A stretch of DNA of 40,619 nt from an uncultured Nocardioidaceae bacterium (GTDB taxonomy: Bacteria; Actinomycetota; Actinomycetes; Propionibacteriales; Nocardioidaceae): NCBI GenBank assembly GCA_902805845.1, contig CADCUI010000031.1, positions 1-40,619 on the forward strand, written 5' to 3'. A program made the position numbers and the translations under genes. Shown piece after piece: positions 26,977-36,008 of the stretch. The notes under the pieces were generated by a model that saw only the letters and a program-made list of their open reading frames with translations, did not search any database and had not been told where the DNA came from. The number at the start of each line of letters is the position of its first letter. The stretch's first letter is position 1.

Positions 26977-28998
26977 CTACCAGTACACGCCGCGGGTCAG
27001 GCGGGCCAGCAGCACCTGCTGCTGCGTGGTCGGCTCGGGCTGGACCGGCTCGCCCTGGCCGGCCCCGGACGTCGAGTCGGGGAACACGCGGTAGGCGAGA
27101 TGGAGCACCCGGGAGGCGGCCCGGGGAGCAAGCGTGTGCGCCAGCGCGCCCATCGTGCCCAGCGTCGTGTTGATCTCGTTCGGGCGGTCGACGAGACCCC
27201 GGACCACCATCTCCGCAGCCTGAGCAGGACTGATCGTCGGGAACTTGTCGTAGATCATCGTTGGCGCGATCATCGGCGTCTTCACCAGCGGCATGTGGAT
27301 CGAGGTGAAGGTGACCCCGTCGCCCACCACCTCGGAGCTCACCACGTTGCTCCAGGCGTCGAGCGCCGCCTTGGAGGCGACGTAGGCGCTGAACCGCGGT
27401 GGACTCGTCTGCACGCCGATCGAGCTGACGTTGACGATGTGCCCGCTCTTCTGCTCCTGCATCCGAGGCAGCAGACGCATCACCAGGCGGATCGCCCCGA
27501 AGTAGTTGAGCTGCATCGTCCGCTCGAAGTCGTGGAAGCGGTCCTGGCTCAGCGCGATCGATCTGCGGATCGAGCGTCCCGCGTTGTTCACGAGGAAGTC
27601 CACCGACGGCAGGTCGCTCGTGATCCGGAGAGCGAGCTCGTCGATCGCCTCGAGGTTCGACAGGTCGCACGGGTAGACGTGGGCGGTGCCCCCGCGGTTC
27701 TCGATCGCCGCCCTGGTCGCCTCCAGCTTGTCCTCGCCGCGGGCCACCAGCACCGGGATGCCGCCGGCCTGGGCCACCTTGAGGGCGGTGACCTGGCCGA
27801 TGCCCGAGGAGGCCCCCGTGATCACGACGGTCTTGCCACGGAGCGCCTCGATGGTCCTGCGGTCCTTCGACAGCGACTCGTCGAGCTGCTCCTCCCAGTA
27901 GCGCCACACCTTGTCGGCGTAGCTCTCCAGGTCGGGCGCCGTGATCCCCGACCCGAGGAGCGCCTGCTCGGTCAGCCGCGAGCCGTACGTGGTGGGGAAG
28001 CCGACGTGCTCCACCACCTGCGGCGGCAGCCCGAGCCTCCCGACCGTCTCCTTCAGGGCCAGCTGGGCGGGGTTCGTCCGCAGCGCCGTCCTGACGAGCT
28101 TGGCCGGTCGCAGCGCCCGGGGGAGCAGCCCGGTCGGCACCCGGTTCGTGACGTCGCGGTCGATCGGGGTGGCGAGCTGAGGCGCGCTCGCCGCCTCGGC
28201 GAAGGTGTTGATGACGTCCACCGTGCGCTGGGGCTGGGGGCTGACCAGGTGGAAGGCCTCGCCGTCGCGTCCCGGAAGGTGCGCGAGGTACGCGATGGCC
28301 TTTGCCACGTAGTCGACCGGGACGACGTTGGTGTCACCGAGGTCGACGCCGACCAGGGGGGTCCACGACGGCAGGAAGTCGCGGAGCGCCTTGAGGAGCG
28401 GGAAGAAGTAGTAGGGCCCATCGACCTTGTCGATCTCACCGGTCTCCGAGTGCCCGATCACCATGGCGGGCCGGTAGATGCGCCAAGGCCCGGCCGACTC
28501 CTCGCGCACGATCTTCTCCGACTCGTGCTTGGTGCGGTGGTACGGCGAGGGGAAGCCCTGGCCGACGTCCAGCATCGTCTCGTCCCAGAACCCCTGGTAG
28601 TCGCCCGACGCGGCGATCGAGGACAGGTGGTGGAACACGCCCGCGTCGACGTCGGCGGCGAGCTCGAGGGCGTTGCGCGTGCCCCCGACGTTGAACGTCT
28701 CGTTCTGCTCGTCCGAGGCGGTCATGTCGTAGAGCGCGGCCAGGTGGAAGAAGTGGTCGAACTCGCCCTTGTGCTGGGCGACCCACTCCGGGTCCACGCC
28801 GAGCGCGGCCTCCGCCAGGTCGCCGGTGACCGTCGTGACCCGGCCGTCGTGGCCCCACTGCTGGATCAGCCGCTCCATCCGGGATCGTGACTCCGGACGC
28901 ACGAGGACGTGGACGTCGCCGTCACGGGTCTCGAGCAGCTCGCGGACCAGGAAGCGACCGATGAAACCGGTCGCGCCCGTGACGAAGTAGGCGGCCAT
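26977..28998 (-). CDS. Two-module SDR oxidoreductase, fatty acyl-CoA reductase-like
   Basis: A 673-residue fusion of two SDR modules. Module 1 (about 1-370) is extended: TGATGFIGRFLVREL (7-21) and the YHRTK catalytic pair, with a substrate domain like thioester reductases. Module 2 (about 388-640) is a classical SDR: TGASSGIG (394-401), NNAG, and YVASK with Y539 and K543. The same order occurs in mycobacterial AcrA1-type reductases, which reduce acyl-CoA or acyl-ACP to aldehyde or alcohol for wax lipids. Assignment is by similarity of layout. GGAG five bases before the ATG. First gene of the cupin operon. Confidence 0.88.
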   Translation of the reverse strand: MAAYFVTGATGFIGRFLVRELLETRDGDVHVLVRPESRSRMERLIQQWGHDGRVTTVTGDLAEAALGVDPEWVAQHKGEFDHFFHLAALYDMTASDEQNETFNVGGTRNALELAADVDAGVFHHLSSIAASGDYQGFWDETMLDVGQGFPSPYHRTKHESEKIVREESAGPWRIYRPAMVIGHSETGEIDKVDGPYYFFPLLKALRDFLPSWTPLVGVDLGDTNVVPVDYVAKAIAYLAHLPGRDGEAFHLVSPQPQRTVDVINTFAEAASAPQLATPIDRDVTNRVPTGLLPRALRPAKLVRTALRTNPAQLALKETVGRLGLPPQVVEHVGFPTTYGSRLTEQALLGSGITAPDLESYADKVWRYWEEQLDESLSKDRRTIEALRGKTVVITGASSGIGQVTALKVAQAGGIPVLVARGEDKLEATRAAIENRGGTAHVYPCDLSNLEAIDELALRITSDLPSVDFLVNNAGRSIRRSIALSQDRFHDFERTMQLNYFGAIRLVMRLLPRMQEQKSGHIVNVSSIGVQTSPPRFSAYVASKAALDAWSNVVSSEVVGDGVTFTSIHMPLVKTPMIAPTMIYDKFPTISPAQAAEMVVRGLVDRPNEINTTLGTMGALAHTLAPRAASRVLHLAYRVFPDSTSGAGQGEPVQPEPTTQQQVLLARLTRGVYW

Positions 28999-29041
28999 GA
29001 GGTCTCCGGGGTCGAGGACGGTTGTCCCCCGGAAGCCTAGA

Positions 29042-29971
29042 TCACTCCCCGCGCGAGGAGCCGAACATGATCTCGTCCCAGCTCGGCACCGACGCCCGGC
29101 CACGGGAGCGGGCCGAACGACGGTCCTTCTGCTCCCCGGGAGCCGCAGCCTGGTCGGGCTCCTCGAGCGGCGCAGGGGCGTCGAACAAGGCGTCCGGCTC
29201 GGGGCCTGCGGCCGGGGCGGCAGGGGGCGAAGCGGGGGTCTCCGACGCCGCCGGGGCTGTGGCTGCGGACGCCGTTCGCACGGCGTTCAGCGGCTCGGTG
29301 AGGTCGACCGTCGACTCCTCGAACACCGGGGCCTCGGCCTCCTGACGGCTGTGCGAGCCGGTCCCGGCGCCTGGCTCCGCGCCGGCCGGACCGCTCTCGA
29401 CGGTGTCGAGGAGGTCGGCAGGGGGACGCTGCCCGGTGACCAGCTCGATGGCGTCGTCTCCGAGCGGCAGCTGCCGGCTGGGGACGGCAGACAGCCGCCG
29501 CCCGGTCACCGCTGACGGGGACGCCGGCACCGGGCCCGCGGCCTCGGCGGCCTGCCGCTCGCCGACCAGCCAGCGGGACTCCTCGTCCTCGGCCACGACG
29601 TAACGACCGGCGGTGTCGTAGACGAACTGTGCCCGGGCGCTCGACTCGCCGGCCCCGTAGTCGGCGACCAGCGTCCACCGGCCGTCCTCCCGGCGCCAGG
29701 CGTCCCACTCCACCGCGTCGCTGTCGATGCCTCGGGTCGCGAGCCGCTCGGCGACCGCGTCCCCGAGGTGGCCGACGTGACCGTCCCCGGCGCGGCGACG
29801 CACCGACGCCTTCTGTGCCTGCTGCGCGACGTACGCACGCTCGGCGAGCACCGGGGTGGCGAATCCGACGATCTTCTCGACAGTCGTCTGGGCCGCCGCC
29901 GCGACCGTCTCCGGGCTCTCCCCGGAGCGGATCCGCGCCTGGATGTCACGGGGGCGAAGGACGCTGTCCAT
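29042..29971 (-). CDS. sepH: Septation protein SepH (DUF3071), N-terminally short form
   Basis: A 309-residue protein. It starts at VLRPRDIQARIRSGESPE, the helix-turn-helix of the DUF3071 domain, then ALAERAYVA-like VLAERAYVAQQAQKASVRRR. A long Pro/Ala-rich disordered linker (about 165-285) follows, and it ends with the conserved VPSWDEIMFG. SepH binds FtsZ and stimulates its assembly at the division septum in Streptomyces. The usual N-terminal segment of about 60 residues, which precedes the helix-turn-helix in other SepH proteins, is absent: in frame, a TAG stop is met 18 codons upstream of the ATG. GGGAG lies nine bases before the ATG. Confidence 0.88.
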   Translation of the reverse strand: MDSVLRPRDIQARIRSGESPETVAAAAQTTVEKIVGFATPVLAERAYVAQQAQKASVRRRAGDGHVGHLGDAVAERLATRGIDSDAVEWDAWRREDGRWTLVADYGAGESSARAQFVYDTAGRYVVAEDEESRWLVGERQAAEAAGPVPASPSAVTGRRLSAVPSRQLPLGDDAIELVTGQRPPADLLDTVESGPAGAEPGAGTGSHSRQEAEAPVFEESTVDLTEPLNAVRTASAATAPAASETPASPPAAPAAGPEPDALFDAPAPLEEPDQAAAPGEQKDRRSARSRGRASVPSWDEIMFGSSRGE

Positions 29972-30051
29972 GTCTGGTGTCTCCCACGGGCTGTCGGGTT
30001 CGCTGGGGCCAACAAGGGCGGTCTACGGGGTTCCTCGCTGTCCGGCCGAGC

Positions 30052-31257
30052 CTACGTCAGCCGATGGTGCTCGGCCGGTACCGAGCGCGGAGCGTCGCTG
30101 CGCCACTGCGCCACCAGCGCGCCGATCAGGCCTGCCGCCGCCGGGACCCAGAACGACGGGGACGCGCCCCGGTCGTCGACCACGGCCCCCACGAGCGCGG
30201 CCCCCGGGGCGATCCCGAGCACGAGCCCGGTCGTCAGCGCCGTCATGCCCTCGTTGAGCCGGGCGGTCGGCACCAGGGTCTCGACGTAGCTGACCGCCGC
30301 GATGAGGGTCGGGGAGATCGCGAACCCGGCCAGGAAGAGGAACACCGCCAGCAGCACCAGGCTGGAGACGAACGGCAGCGGCACCATGAGCACGGTGAGG
30401 GCGAGGATCCCGTAGCGGTAGCGGACCTCGGGTGGCCGGCGGAACGACATGCCGCCCGCGACGACGCCGGAGATGAGCGACCCCAGCGCCCACACCCCCA
30501 GCAGCGGTCCCGCAAGCGCGCGGTTGCCGGCCTCGTCGGTGAAGGCCACGACCGCGACCTCCGAGCCGCCGAACAGCACGCCGAGCATGGTCGACCCCAC
30601 CAGCAGCGGCGCCATCCGCAGCCACGGCACCGCCGGCAGGCGACCTTCGTGCTCGCGGGCGTGCGTGGGCGGCTGCGTCCGGCGCTGGACCACCAGCGCC
30701 CACGTGCCCACGAGCCCCGCCGCGGCAGCGGCGATGAGGCCTGCGAGGGGGTGCACCGCGGTGGCGAGGAGCGTCACCGCGGTCGGCCCGAGCATGAAGA
30801 CGAGCTCGTCGTTCACCGCCTCCACCGCGAACGCGGTGTCGAGCAACCGGCGCTCGGAGACGGCGTGGGACCACCTCGCCCGGATGGCGGCCCCGACGTT
30901 GGGCATCGTGGCGCCGGACAGCGCGGCCACGACGTGCGGCCACGGCGTCGACCAGTCCCGCTCGACGGCGACCATGAGCAGCACCAGCGCTGCCACCGAC
31001 ACGGTGACCGCCGGTCCCAGCACCGCCGACTGCCCGCGCCGGTCGATCAGCCTCGCCAGCGGCACGGCGCCGACCGCCGTCGCGGCGACGTAGGCCGCGG
31101 AGATCTGGCCGGCCTCCGAGTAGGAGCCCGTCCGCGCCGACACCAGCAGCACGATCCCCAGGCCGGTCATCGCGATCGGGAGCCGGGCCACCAGGCCGGT
31201 GGCGCTGAAGGCGACCGCGCCCGGGATCGAGAGCACGGCGCGGTAGGGCGAGGGCAC
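30052..31257 (-). CDS. MFS transporter, 12-TM
   Basis: A 401-residue major facilitator protein with about 12 helices. Motif A is seen as AVGAVPLARLIDRRGQSAV. Its substrate is unknown. It lies upstream of sepH in the same direction with an 80-base gap and is divergent from hemH, an arrangement seen in other actinobacteria. I start it at GTG 31257 because a TAGCAT box ends seven bases upstream. An ATG at 31266 would lie within that box and is the alternative start (404 residues). Confidence 0.85.
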   Translation of the reverse strand: MPSPYRAVLSIPGAVAFSATGLVARLPIAMTGLGIVLLVSARTGSYSEAGQISAAYVAATAVGAVPLARLIDRRGQSAVLGPAVTVSVAALVLLMVAVERDWSTPWPHVVAALSGATMPNVGAAIRARWSHAVSERRLLDTAFAVEAVNDELVFMLGPTAVTLLATAVHPLAGLIAAAAAGLVGTWALVVQRRTQPPTHAREHEGRLPAVPWLRMAPLLVGSTMLGVLFGGSEVAVVAFTDEAGNRALAGPLLGVWALGSLISGVVAGGMSFRRPPEVRYRYGILALTVLMVPLPFVSSLVLLAVFLFLAGFAISPTLIAAVSYVETLVPTARLNEGMTALTTGLVLGIAPGAALVGAVVDDRGASPSFWVPAAAGLIGALVAQWRSDAPRSVPAEHHRLT

Positions 31258-31264
31258 CGGCGCC

Positions 31265-31327
31265 ATGCTAGGTCGCGACCGGTGCGCCGACTGGACCGGC
31301 CGTGGGGTGGTCGGCCCTGCCTAGGAT
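31265..31327. promoter_or_regulatory. Divergent promoters of MFS/sepH and hemH
   Basis: Minus strand: TAGCAT (31270-31265) ends seven bases before GTG 31257. Plus strand: TAGGAT (31322-31327) ends seven bases before ATG 31335. Two leaderless-type boxes 51 bases apart. Confidence 0.6.
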
Positions 31328-31334
31328 GATCGAC

Positions 31335-32504
31335 ATGCCGACGCCCTCCGCCCCCACCGCGCGGACCGGGAGGCCGGAGGTGTCGCCGTACGACGCGCTG
31401 CTCGTGGTCTCGTTCGGAGGACCCGAGAAGCCCGAGGACGTCATCCCGTTCCTGGAGAACGTCACCCGCGGCCGGGACATCCCGCGCGAGCGCCTCGAGG
31501 AGGTCGGCGAGCACTACTTCCGCTTCGGTGGCCGGAGCCCGATCAACGACCTCAACCGCGCCTTCGTCGCCGCGGTCGAGGAGGACCTCCGGGGCGCGGG
31601 GGTGTCGCTCCCCGTCTACTGGGGGAACCGCAACTGGGACCCCTACCTGGCAGACGCGCTCCGAGCCATGCGCAAGGACGGTGTCACCAGGGCGCTGTGC
31701 CTGATCACCAGTGCCTACTCGAGCTACTCGGGCTGCCGGCAGTACCGCGAGAACCTCGCCGCGGCGGTGGCCGAGGCAGGGCCGGACGCGCCGCGCCTCG
31801 ACCGGATCCGCCACTACTTCAACCACCCCGGCTTCGTCGAGCCGATGGTCGACTCGACGCTGGCGGCGCTCGCCGAGCTGCCCGCCGCGCTCCGCAACGA
31901 CGCCCGGATCCTCTACGTCACCCACTCGGTGCCGACCTCGATGAACGACGGCAGCGGCCGCGGCGGGCCCGCGTCGCAGACCGGCTCGCACCGGTCCGGG
32001 GGTGCGTACGTGAGCCAGCACCTCAGCGTCGCCGCGGAGATCACCGAGCGGGTCCGTCAGCAGACCGGCCACCGGTTCGGCAGCGAGCTCGTCTACTGCT
32101 CACGCTCCGGCCCTCCTCACGTGCCGTGGCTGGAGCCCGACGTCGGCGACCGCATCAACGAGCTCGCCAAGGAGGGCGTGCCCGCGGTGGCGGTGGTCCC
32201 GATCGGATTCGTGTCCGACCACATGGAGGTCGTCTACGACCTCGACACGGAGGCGAGAGCGGTCGCCGAGGATGCCGGGGTCGCCTTCGCCCGAGCCGCC
32301 ACGGCCGGCCTCGACCCCCGGTTCGTCGCGATGGTGAGGAGCCTGGTGGTCGAGCGCGCGGAGACCGAGCGCGCCCGGCAGGCGGGCGGACGCGTCCCCG
32401 AACGGGCAGCGGTGGGGTCGCTCGAGGCGTCGTGGGACGTGTGCCCGCCGGGATGCTGCGCGAACCCGCGCGGCCCCCGCCCCGCGCTCTGCGGGTCGGA
32501 CTGA
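31335..32504 (+). CDS. cpfC: Coproporphyrin ferrochelatase (HemH/CpfC)
   Basis: A 389-residue ferrochelatase that inserts iron into coproporphyrin III in the actinobacterial haem route. The catalytic His197 ([10 protein letters not shown]) and Glu298 ([13 protein letters not shown]) are present. A C-terminal extension carries CPPGCC and a later Cys (ALCGSD), which fits the [2Fe-2S] cluster ligands of actinobacterial enzymes. ATG at 31335, seven bases after TAGGAT; no ribosome site. Followed by an inositol-phosphatase gene in the same operon. The older symbol is hemH. Confidence 0.95.
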   Translation: MPTPSAPTARTGRPEVSPYDALLVVSFGGPEKPEDVIPFLENVTRGRDIPRERLEEVGEHYFRFGGRSPINDLNRAFVAAVEEDLRGAGVSLPVYWGNRNWDPYLADALRAMRKDGVTRALCLITSAYSSYSGCRQYRENLAAAVAEAGPDAPRLDRIRHYFNHPGFVEPMVDSTLAALAELPAALRNDARILYVTHSVPTSMNDGSGRGGPASQTGSHRSGGAYVSQHLSVAAEITERVRQQTGHRFGSELVYCSRSGPPHVPWLEPDVGDRINELAKEGVPAVAVVPIGFVSDHMEVVYDLDTEARAVAEDAGVAFARAATAGLDPRFVAMVRSLVVERAETERARQAGGRVPERAAVGSLEASWDVCPPGCCANPRGPRPALCGSD

Positions 32505-32515
32505 AGGACCCGGCG

Positions 32516-33337
32516 GTGACCAGCGCGGAGCCCGAGCCCCGGACGCTCGAGACGTTGCGGAGCGTCGCCGAGACCGTGGCGACCGAGGCGGCCGACCTGG
32601 TGCGGGAGCGCCGGGCCGCCGGGAGCGGCGTCGAGGTCGCCGACCGCAAGTCCAGCAGCGTGGACGTCGTCACCGAGACCGACCGCGCCTCCGAGGCGCT
32701 CCTCCGGCACCGACTCGGCGAGCTGCGGCCCGACGACGGCTTCGTCGGCGAGGAGGGCAGCCGTCGGCCCTCGTCGACAGGGGTCACCTGGGTCGTGGAT
32801 CCCATCGACGGGACCGTCAACTACCTCTACGACATCCCGCACTACGCCGTCAGCGTCGCCGCGGTCGACGCGGCCGGGCGGTCACTTGCCGGCGCGGTCG
32901 TCGACGTGGCGCGGCGGGTCACCTACAGCGCCGCCAAGGACGCAGGCGCCACCCTCGACGGCAGGCCGCTGCAGGTCCGCCCGCCGGCCGCTCTCGAGGA
33001 GCAGCTGTTCCTCACCGGGTTCCAGTACCAACGGCATGTCCGGACCCTCCAGGGAGCCGCCGTGGCGAAGCTCGTCGGCCGGGTGCGCGACGTCCGCAGG
33101 TTCGGGTCCGCCGCCCTCGATCTCTGCGCCGTGGCCGCCGGCACCGCGGACGCCTATGTCGAGGAGGGGCTGCAGCCCTGGGACAGGGCGGCGGCCGGTC
33201 TGGTCGCGACCGAGGCCGGTGCGGTGGTCGAGGTGCTCCCGGGCGCGGGTGGCATGGAGTGCGTCGTCAGCGCCCCCGTGGCGGGGTACGACGAGGTGCT
33301 CGCGCTGGTCACCGAGTGCGGTTTCCTGGCGGGCTGA
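32516..33337 (+). CDS. suhB: Inositol-1-monophosphatase family phosphatase
   Basis: A 273-residue magnesium-dependent sugar phosphatase of the IMPase/SuhB family. It has the metal motifs GEE (about 78-80), WVVDPIDGTVNY (D95, D98, G99, T100) and WDRAAAGL (D223). Probable substrates are inositol monophosphate or related sugar phosphates for inositol lipids. The GTG at 32516 has AAGGA seven to eight bases upstream that overlaps the hemH stop region. Rv2701c holds the same position in M. tuberculosis relative to the DUF4193 and dut block. Confidence 0.92.
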   Translation: MTSAEPEPRTLETLRSVAETVATEAADLVRERRAAGSGVEVADRKSSSVDVVTETDRASEALLRHRLGELRPDDGFVGEEGSRRPSSTGVTWVVDPIDGTVNYLYDIPHYAVSVAAVDAAGRSLAGAVVDVARRVTYSAAKDAGATLDGRPLQVRPPAALEEQLFLTGFQYQRHVRTLQGAAVAKLVGRVRDVRRFGSAALDLCAVAAGTADAYVEEGLQPWDRAAAGLVATEAGAVVEVLPGAGGMECVVSAPVAGYDEVLALVTECGFLAG

Positions 33338-33426
33338 CCAGCCGCGCGTCCGGCGTCACCACCCGCCCTCTAGGGTGGCACCGCCGAGGGGGTCTGGCGA
33401 GTCGTGCAAACGGCTCCTGCATGGGG

Positions 33427-33432
33427 CACAAT
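33427..33432 (+). promoter_or_regulatory. Possible -10 box of the DUF4193 gene
   Basis: CACAAT lies 65 bases before the ATG, with GTGCAA about 18 bases further up as a weak -35. A TAGGGT near 33371 is a second candidate. The leader then carries a proper ribosome site. Weak evidence. Confidence 0.3.
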
Positions 33433-33497
33433 CCCGCCACACCCCCGGACCACTTTCTCGTCACACTCGTCGACCCTCAGGGGGCAGGAGACAGCTC

Positions 33498-33788
33498 ATG
33501 GCAACCGACTACGACGCTCCGCGCAAGACCGAGGAGGAGTCGAGCGAGGAGAGCATCGAGGAGCTGAAGGCTCGGCGTCACGACAAGAACTCCGGCAAGG
33601 TCGACGAGGACGAGGCCGAGGCGGCCGAGTCGTTCGAGCTCCCCGGTGCCGACCTCTCGCACGAGGAGCTCGCCGTCGAGGTGAAGCCGCGTCAGGAGGA
33701 CGAGTTCACCTGCATGAGCTGTTTCCTGGTGCACCACCGCAGCCAGCTCGCCGACTCCAAGAAGATGATCTGCCGCGACTGCATCTGA
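33498..33788 (+). CDS. DUF4193 zinc-ribbon protein (Rv2699c-like)
   Basis: A 96-residue acidic protein. The first half is Glu/Asp-rich and likely disordered (EEESSEESIEELKARRH); the end is a C4 zinc ribbon, CMSC and CRDC. It matches the conserved actinobacterial DUF4193 family, whose role is not known to me. It has a strong AGGAG seven bases before the ATG, unlike its neighbours, which suggests high expression. It is convergent with the DUF4235 gene. Confidence 0.9.
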   Translation: MATDYDAPRKTEEESSEESIEELKARRHDKNSGKVDEDEAEAAESFELPGADLSHEELAVEVKPRQEDEFTCMSCFLVHHRSQLADSKKMICRDCI

Positions 33789-33820
33789 CCGGCGGCGCAG
33801 GCTGACCGTCCGGGCGGCCC

Positions 33821-33842
33821 CGCCTGACCGGTCTGTCAGGCG
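33821..33842. terminator. Bidirectional hairpin between DUF4193 and DUF4235
   Basis: CGCCTGAC (33821-33828) pairs with GTCAGGCG (33835-33842) over a six-base loop. It lies between two convergent genes and includes the stop codon of the DUF4235 gene. Confidence 0.6.
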
Positions 33843-34120
33843 CGCACGCGGCCGGGGATGATCTTCTCGGCCTGCTCCCTGCGACGCTCCTTCTCGGCGA
33901 GCCGTCGTGCGAGGAACATCCGCACGACGCTGACGGCTGCGCCGCTGATGACGGCGAAGACCACCGCCTCGCGCAGGGTGATGTCCGGATCGGCGGGGTC
34001 GCTGGGCGGCGTCTTGCCGCCGGAGGCGAGCTTCCACGTCGCGTCGACGACCTTCTTGACCACAGCGGTCGCTCCCAACGTGGTCGCCAGGGCGACCGCG
34101 TTCTGCGCCTTGCCGGACAT
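33836..34120 (-). CDS. DUF4235 membrane-associated protein
   Basis: A 94-residue protein matching DUF4235: an amphipathic/hydrophobic N-terminal helix with ATTLGATAVVKKVVDATWK, a Pro/Asp-rich middle (TPPSDPADPDI) and a second hydrophobic helix with VVFAVISGAAVSVVRM, then a basic tail. Function unknown. ATG at 34120 with a GAGGAG site, so the upstream in-frame start at 34135 is unlikely. In M. tuberculosis this position (Rv2700) holds the Cei envelope protein. Confidence 0.85.
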   Translation of the reverse strand: MSGKAQNAVALATTLGATAVVKKVVDATWKLASGGKTPPSDPADPDITLREAVVFAVISGAAVSVVRMFLARRLAEKERRREQAEKIIPGRVRA

Positions 34121-34223
34121 GTGACTCCTCCTCACGCCCCGTCACGTGGCGGGGTTCGGACCGTGGCCAGCCCGAGTCTGCCCCACGCCCCCGGGTGGAA
34201 ACGTCAGCCCGAGGTGAACGGCG

Positions 34224-34730
34224 TCAGCCGGCGGCAGCTATCGCGGCGCTCAGCTCGTCGGCCAGCAGCCCGGGGTGACGCGTCGAGACCAGCCAGTACG
34301 GCGTGGGGTCGGCGGGATCGGTCAGGAGCACCCGGACCGAGGTGGCGACGTAGGGACGCAGCAGGAGGTAGGCGCGGGCGTCCGCCTCGACCCCGGCCAC
34401 GCGTCGGGTCGCCTGGGCGTCGAGCGGCTCCGGCTCGCGGAGGAAGGTGACGGGGATCCGCGCCCTGCCGGCCGAGAAGACGCCGTCGACCAGGCTCACC
34501 CTGGCCCCGCCGTAGCCGACGAGGGCCAGCACGAGCAGGCCCGCCAACGCGGCCGCGAGCGAGAGGGCGACGGCAGGGGGCAGCGCCGCCAGCATCGCCA
34601 GCAGCATCGACGCCCACAGCATCGTCGTGAACGCCCACCAGCGCAGCGGCACCCGGAGGGTCTCGACGTAGTCGCGTGCGCCCCGGGCAGCGGGCACGTC
34701 CGCTCCGGCGGACCCGTCGGCGGGGGGCAC
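34224..34730 (-). CDS. DUF3093 membrane protein (Rv2698-like)
   Basis: A 168-residue protein with two transmembrane helices near residues 30-75 ([20 protein letters not shown], then [15 protein letters not shown]) and a conserved soluble part with [15 protein letters not shown] and YWLVSTRHP. It matches DUF3093, found next to dut in actinobacteria; function unknown. I start it at GTG 34730, seven bases after CAGAAT. An upstream GTG at 34769 would overlap the dut start. Confidence 0.85.
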   Translation of the reverse strand: MPPADGSAGADVPAARGARDYVETLRVPLRWWAFTTMLWASMLLAMLAALPPAVALSLAAALAGLLVLALVGYGGARVSLVDGVFSAGRARIPVTFLREPEPLDAQATRRVAGVEADARAYLLLRPYVATSVRVLLTDPADPTPYWLVSTRHPGLLADELSAAIAAAG

Positions 34731-34737
34731 GGCCGGA

Positions 34738-34756
34738 ATTCTGGCACCCGTAGGCT
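34738..34756. promoter_or_regulatory. Back-to-back -10 boxes of DUF3093 and dut
   Basis: Minus strand: CAGAAT (34743-34738) ends seven bases before GTG 34730. Plus strand: TAGGCT (34751-34756) ends seven bases before ATG 34764. Only seven bases separate the boxes, so each -35 region must lie in the start of the opposite gene. Confidence 0.6.
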
Positions 34757-34763
34757 TGGCCGC

Positions 34764-35324
34764 ATGCACGGGGACGGGCGCGAGCCGACGGCCGAGGGGC
34801 TCTCAGCAGCGGCCGGTCCGGTGATCCAGGTGCGGCGGCTGGACCCGGCGGCCGTGGTGCCGGCGTACGCCCATCCCGGCGACGCCGGAGCCGACCTCGG
34901 GACCACGGTCGACGTCCGCCTCGAGCCGGGGGAGCGGGCGCTGGTGCCCACCGGCGTCGCGGTCGCGCTGCCCCAGGGCTTCGTCGGGCTGATCCATCCC
35001 CGCTCGGGACTGGCGGCCCGCTGCGGGGTGTCGATCGTCAACAGCCCGGGCACGGTGGACTCCGGATATCGCGGCGAGATCAAGGTCGCGCTGGTGAACC
35101 TCGACCCGCGCGAGCCGGTGGTGCTCCGGCAGGGTGACCGCATCGCCCAGCTGGTCGTGCAGCGTGTCGAGGAGGCTAGGTTCGTGGAGGTCGACGAGCT
35201 GTCCGGCTCCGTTCGCGGGACGGGCGGCCACGGGTCGACCGGTGGTTTCCGGGTCGCCGATCGAGGGGCCGGCGGCATCGACGATGAGGGACGTGATGAG
35301 GAAGCGACGCAGGTCGGGGTCTGA
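34764..35324 (+). CDS. dut: dUTP diphosphatase (dUTPase)
   Basis: A 186-residue trimeric dUTPase that converts dUTP to dUMP and PPi, keeping uracil out of DNA and feeding dTMP synthesis. All five motifs are visible: [32 protein letters not shown] and the C-terminal GTGGHGSTG arm. The N-terminus (about 20 residues) and the C-terminus (about 20 beyond the arm) are longer than usual. ATG supported by the -10 box. It overlaps the DUF3710 gene by 29 bases. Confidence 0.97.
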   Translation: MHGDGREPTAEGLSAAAGPVIQVRRLDPAAVVPAYAHPGDAGADLGTTVDVRLEPGERALVPTGVAVALPQGFVGLIHPRSGLAARCGVSIVNSPGTVDSGYRGEIKVALVNLDPREPVVLRQGDRIAQLVVQRVEEARFVEVDELSGSVRGTGGHGSTGGFRVADRGAGGIDDEGRDEEATQVGV

Positions 35325-35985
35325 GCCCGAGGCGGGGGCCCAGCCGGAGAACGGGTCGCCGCAGGACGCGGACGCCGAGGGCGCAGCAGACGGCGGCGCC
35401 GGGACGACGGGTCCGGCGGAGCGCCCGGGCGGACCGTGGGACGTCACCGAGAGGCCGATCCCCGAGGACGACGAGGGCCGGCTGGACCTCGGTGCGCTGT
35501 CGATACCGGGGCACCCGGAGGTGGAGCTGCGTCTCCAGGTCGACGAGGCCTCCGGGCAGGTCGCCTCGGCCATGATCGTCGCCGCCGACGGTGCCCTCGA
35601 GCTGCGCGTCTTCGCGGCCCCCCGCCACGAGGACATCTGGCAGGACATCCGGCCGCGCATCGCCGCCGAGGCCACCCGGCTCGGCGGCACCGCGACGCAG
35701 GTCGACGGCCCGTTCGGGACCGCGCTCGAGCTGCGCGTCCCGGGAACGGGGGCCGACGGCGAGCGCGTGACCCAGGCATCGACCGTTCTCGGCATCCCGG
35801 GGCCGCGCTGGCTGCTGCGCGTGTCGATGTTCGGCCGGCCCGCCGTCGACTACCAGCACGACGCGGTCCTGGAGACCGTCCTGCGGGGCGTCGTGGTGGT
35901 GCGCGGCAACCAGCCGATGGCCCCGGGCGACGCTCTGCCGTTGCGCCTGCCCGGCAACGCCCGGCGGATATCTGCCCCGTCCTGA
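35296..35985 (+). CDS. DUF3710 family protein (Rv2696c-like)
   Basis: A 229-residue soluble protein. The N-terminus is basic then Asp/Glu/Gly-rich (about 5-45); the rest is a beta-rich DUF3710 domain with [20 protein letters not shown] and [15 protein letters not shown]. Function unknown. The start codon lies inside the end of dut, with GAGGG five bases upstream; a GTG three bases earlier is also possible. The gene order dut-DUF3710-OB-fold-DUF3159 is conserved in actinobacteria. Confidence 0.88.
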   Translation: MRKRRRSGSEPEAGAQPENGSPQDADAEGAADGGAGTTGPAERPGGPWDVTERPIPEDDEGRLDLGALSIPGHPEVELRLQVDEASGQVASAMIVAADGALELRVFAAPRHEDIWQDIRPRIAAEATRLGGTATQVDGPFGTALELRVPGTGADGERVTQASTVLGIPGPRWLLRVSMFGRPAVDYQHDAVLETVLRGVVVVRGNQPMAPGDALPLRLPGNARRISAPS

Positions 35986-35995
35986 GCCGGGTCGC

Positions 35996-36001
35996 TACCC
36001 T
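35996..36001 (+). promoter_or_regulatory. -10 box of the OB-fold gene
   Basis: TACCCT ends seven bases before the ATG at 36009. It allows transcription independent of dut-DUF3710. Confidence 0.5.
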
Positions 36002-36008
36002 GAGTGAC

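Noticed and set aside
26977-29103. Start of the SDR gene at 29103 rather than 28998
   Set aside because: The extra 35 residues have no conservation I recognise. The ATG at 28998 has GGAG five bases upstream, directly before the Rossmann fold.
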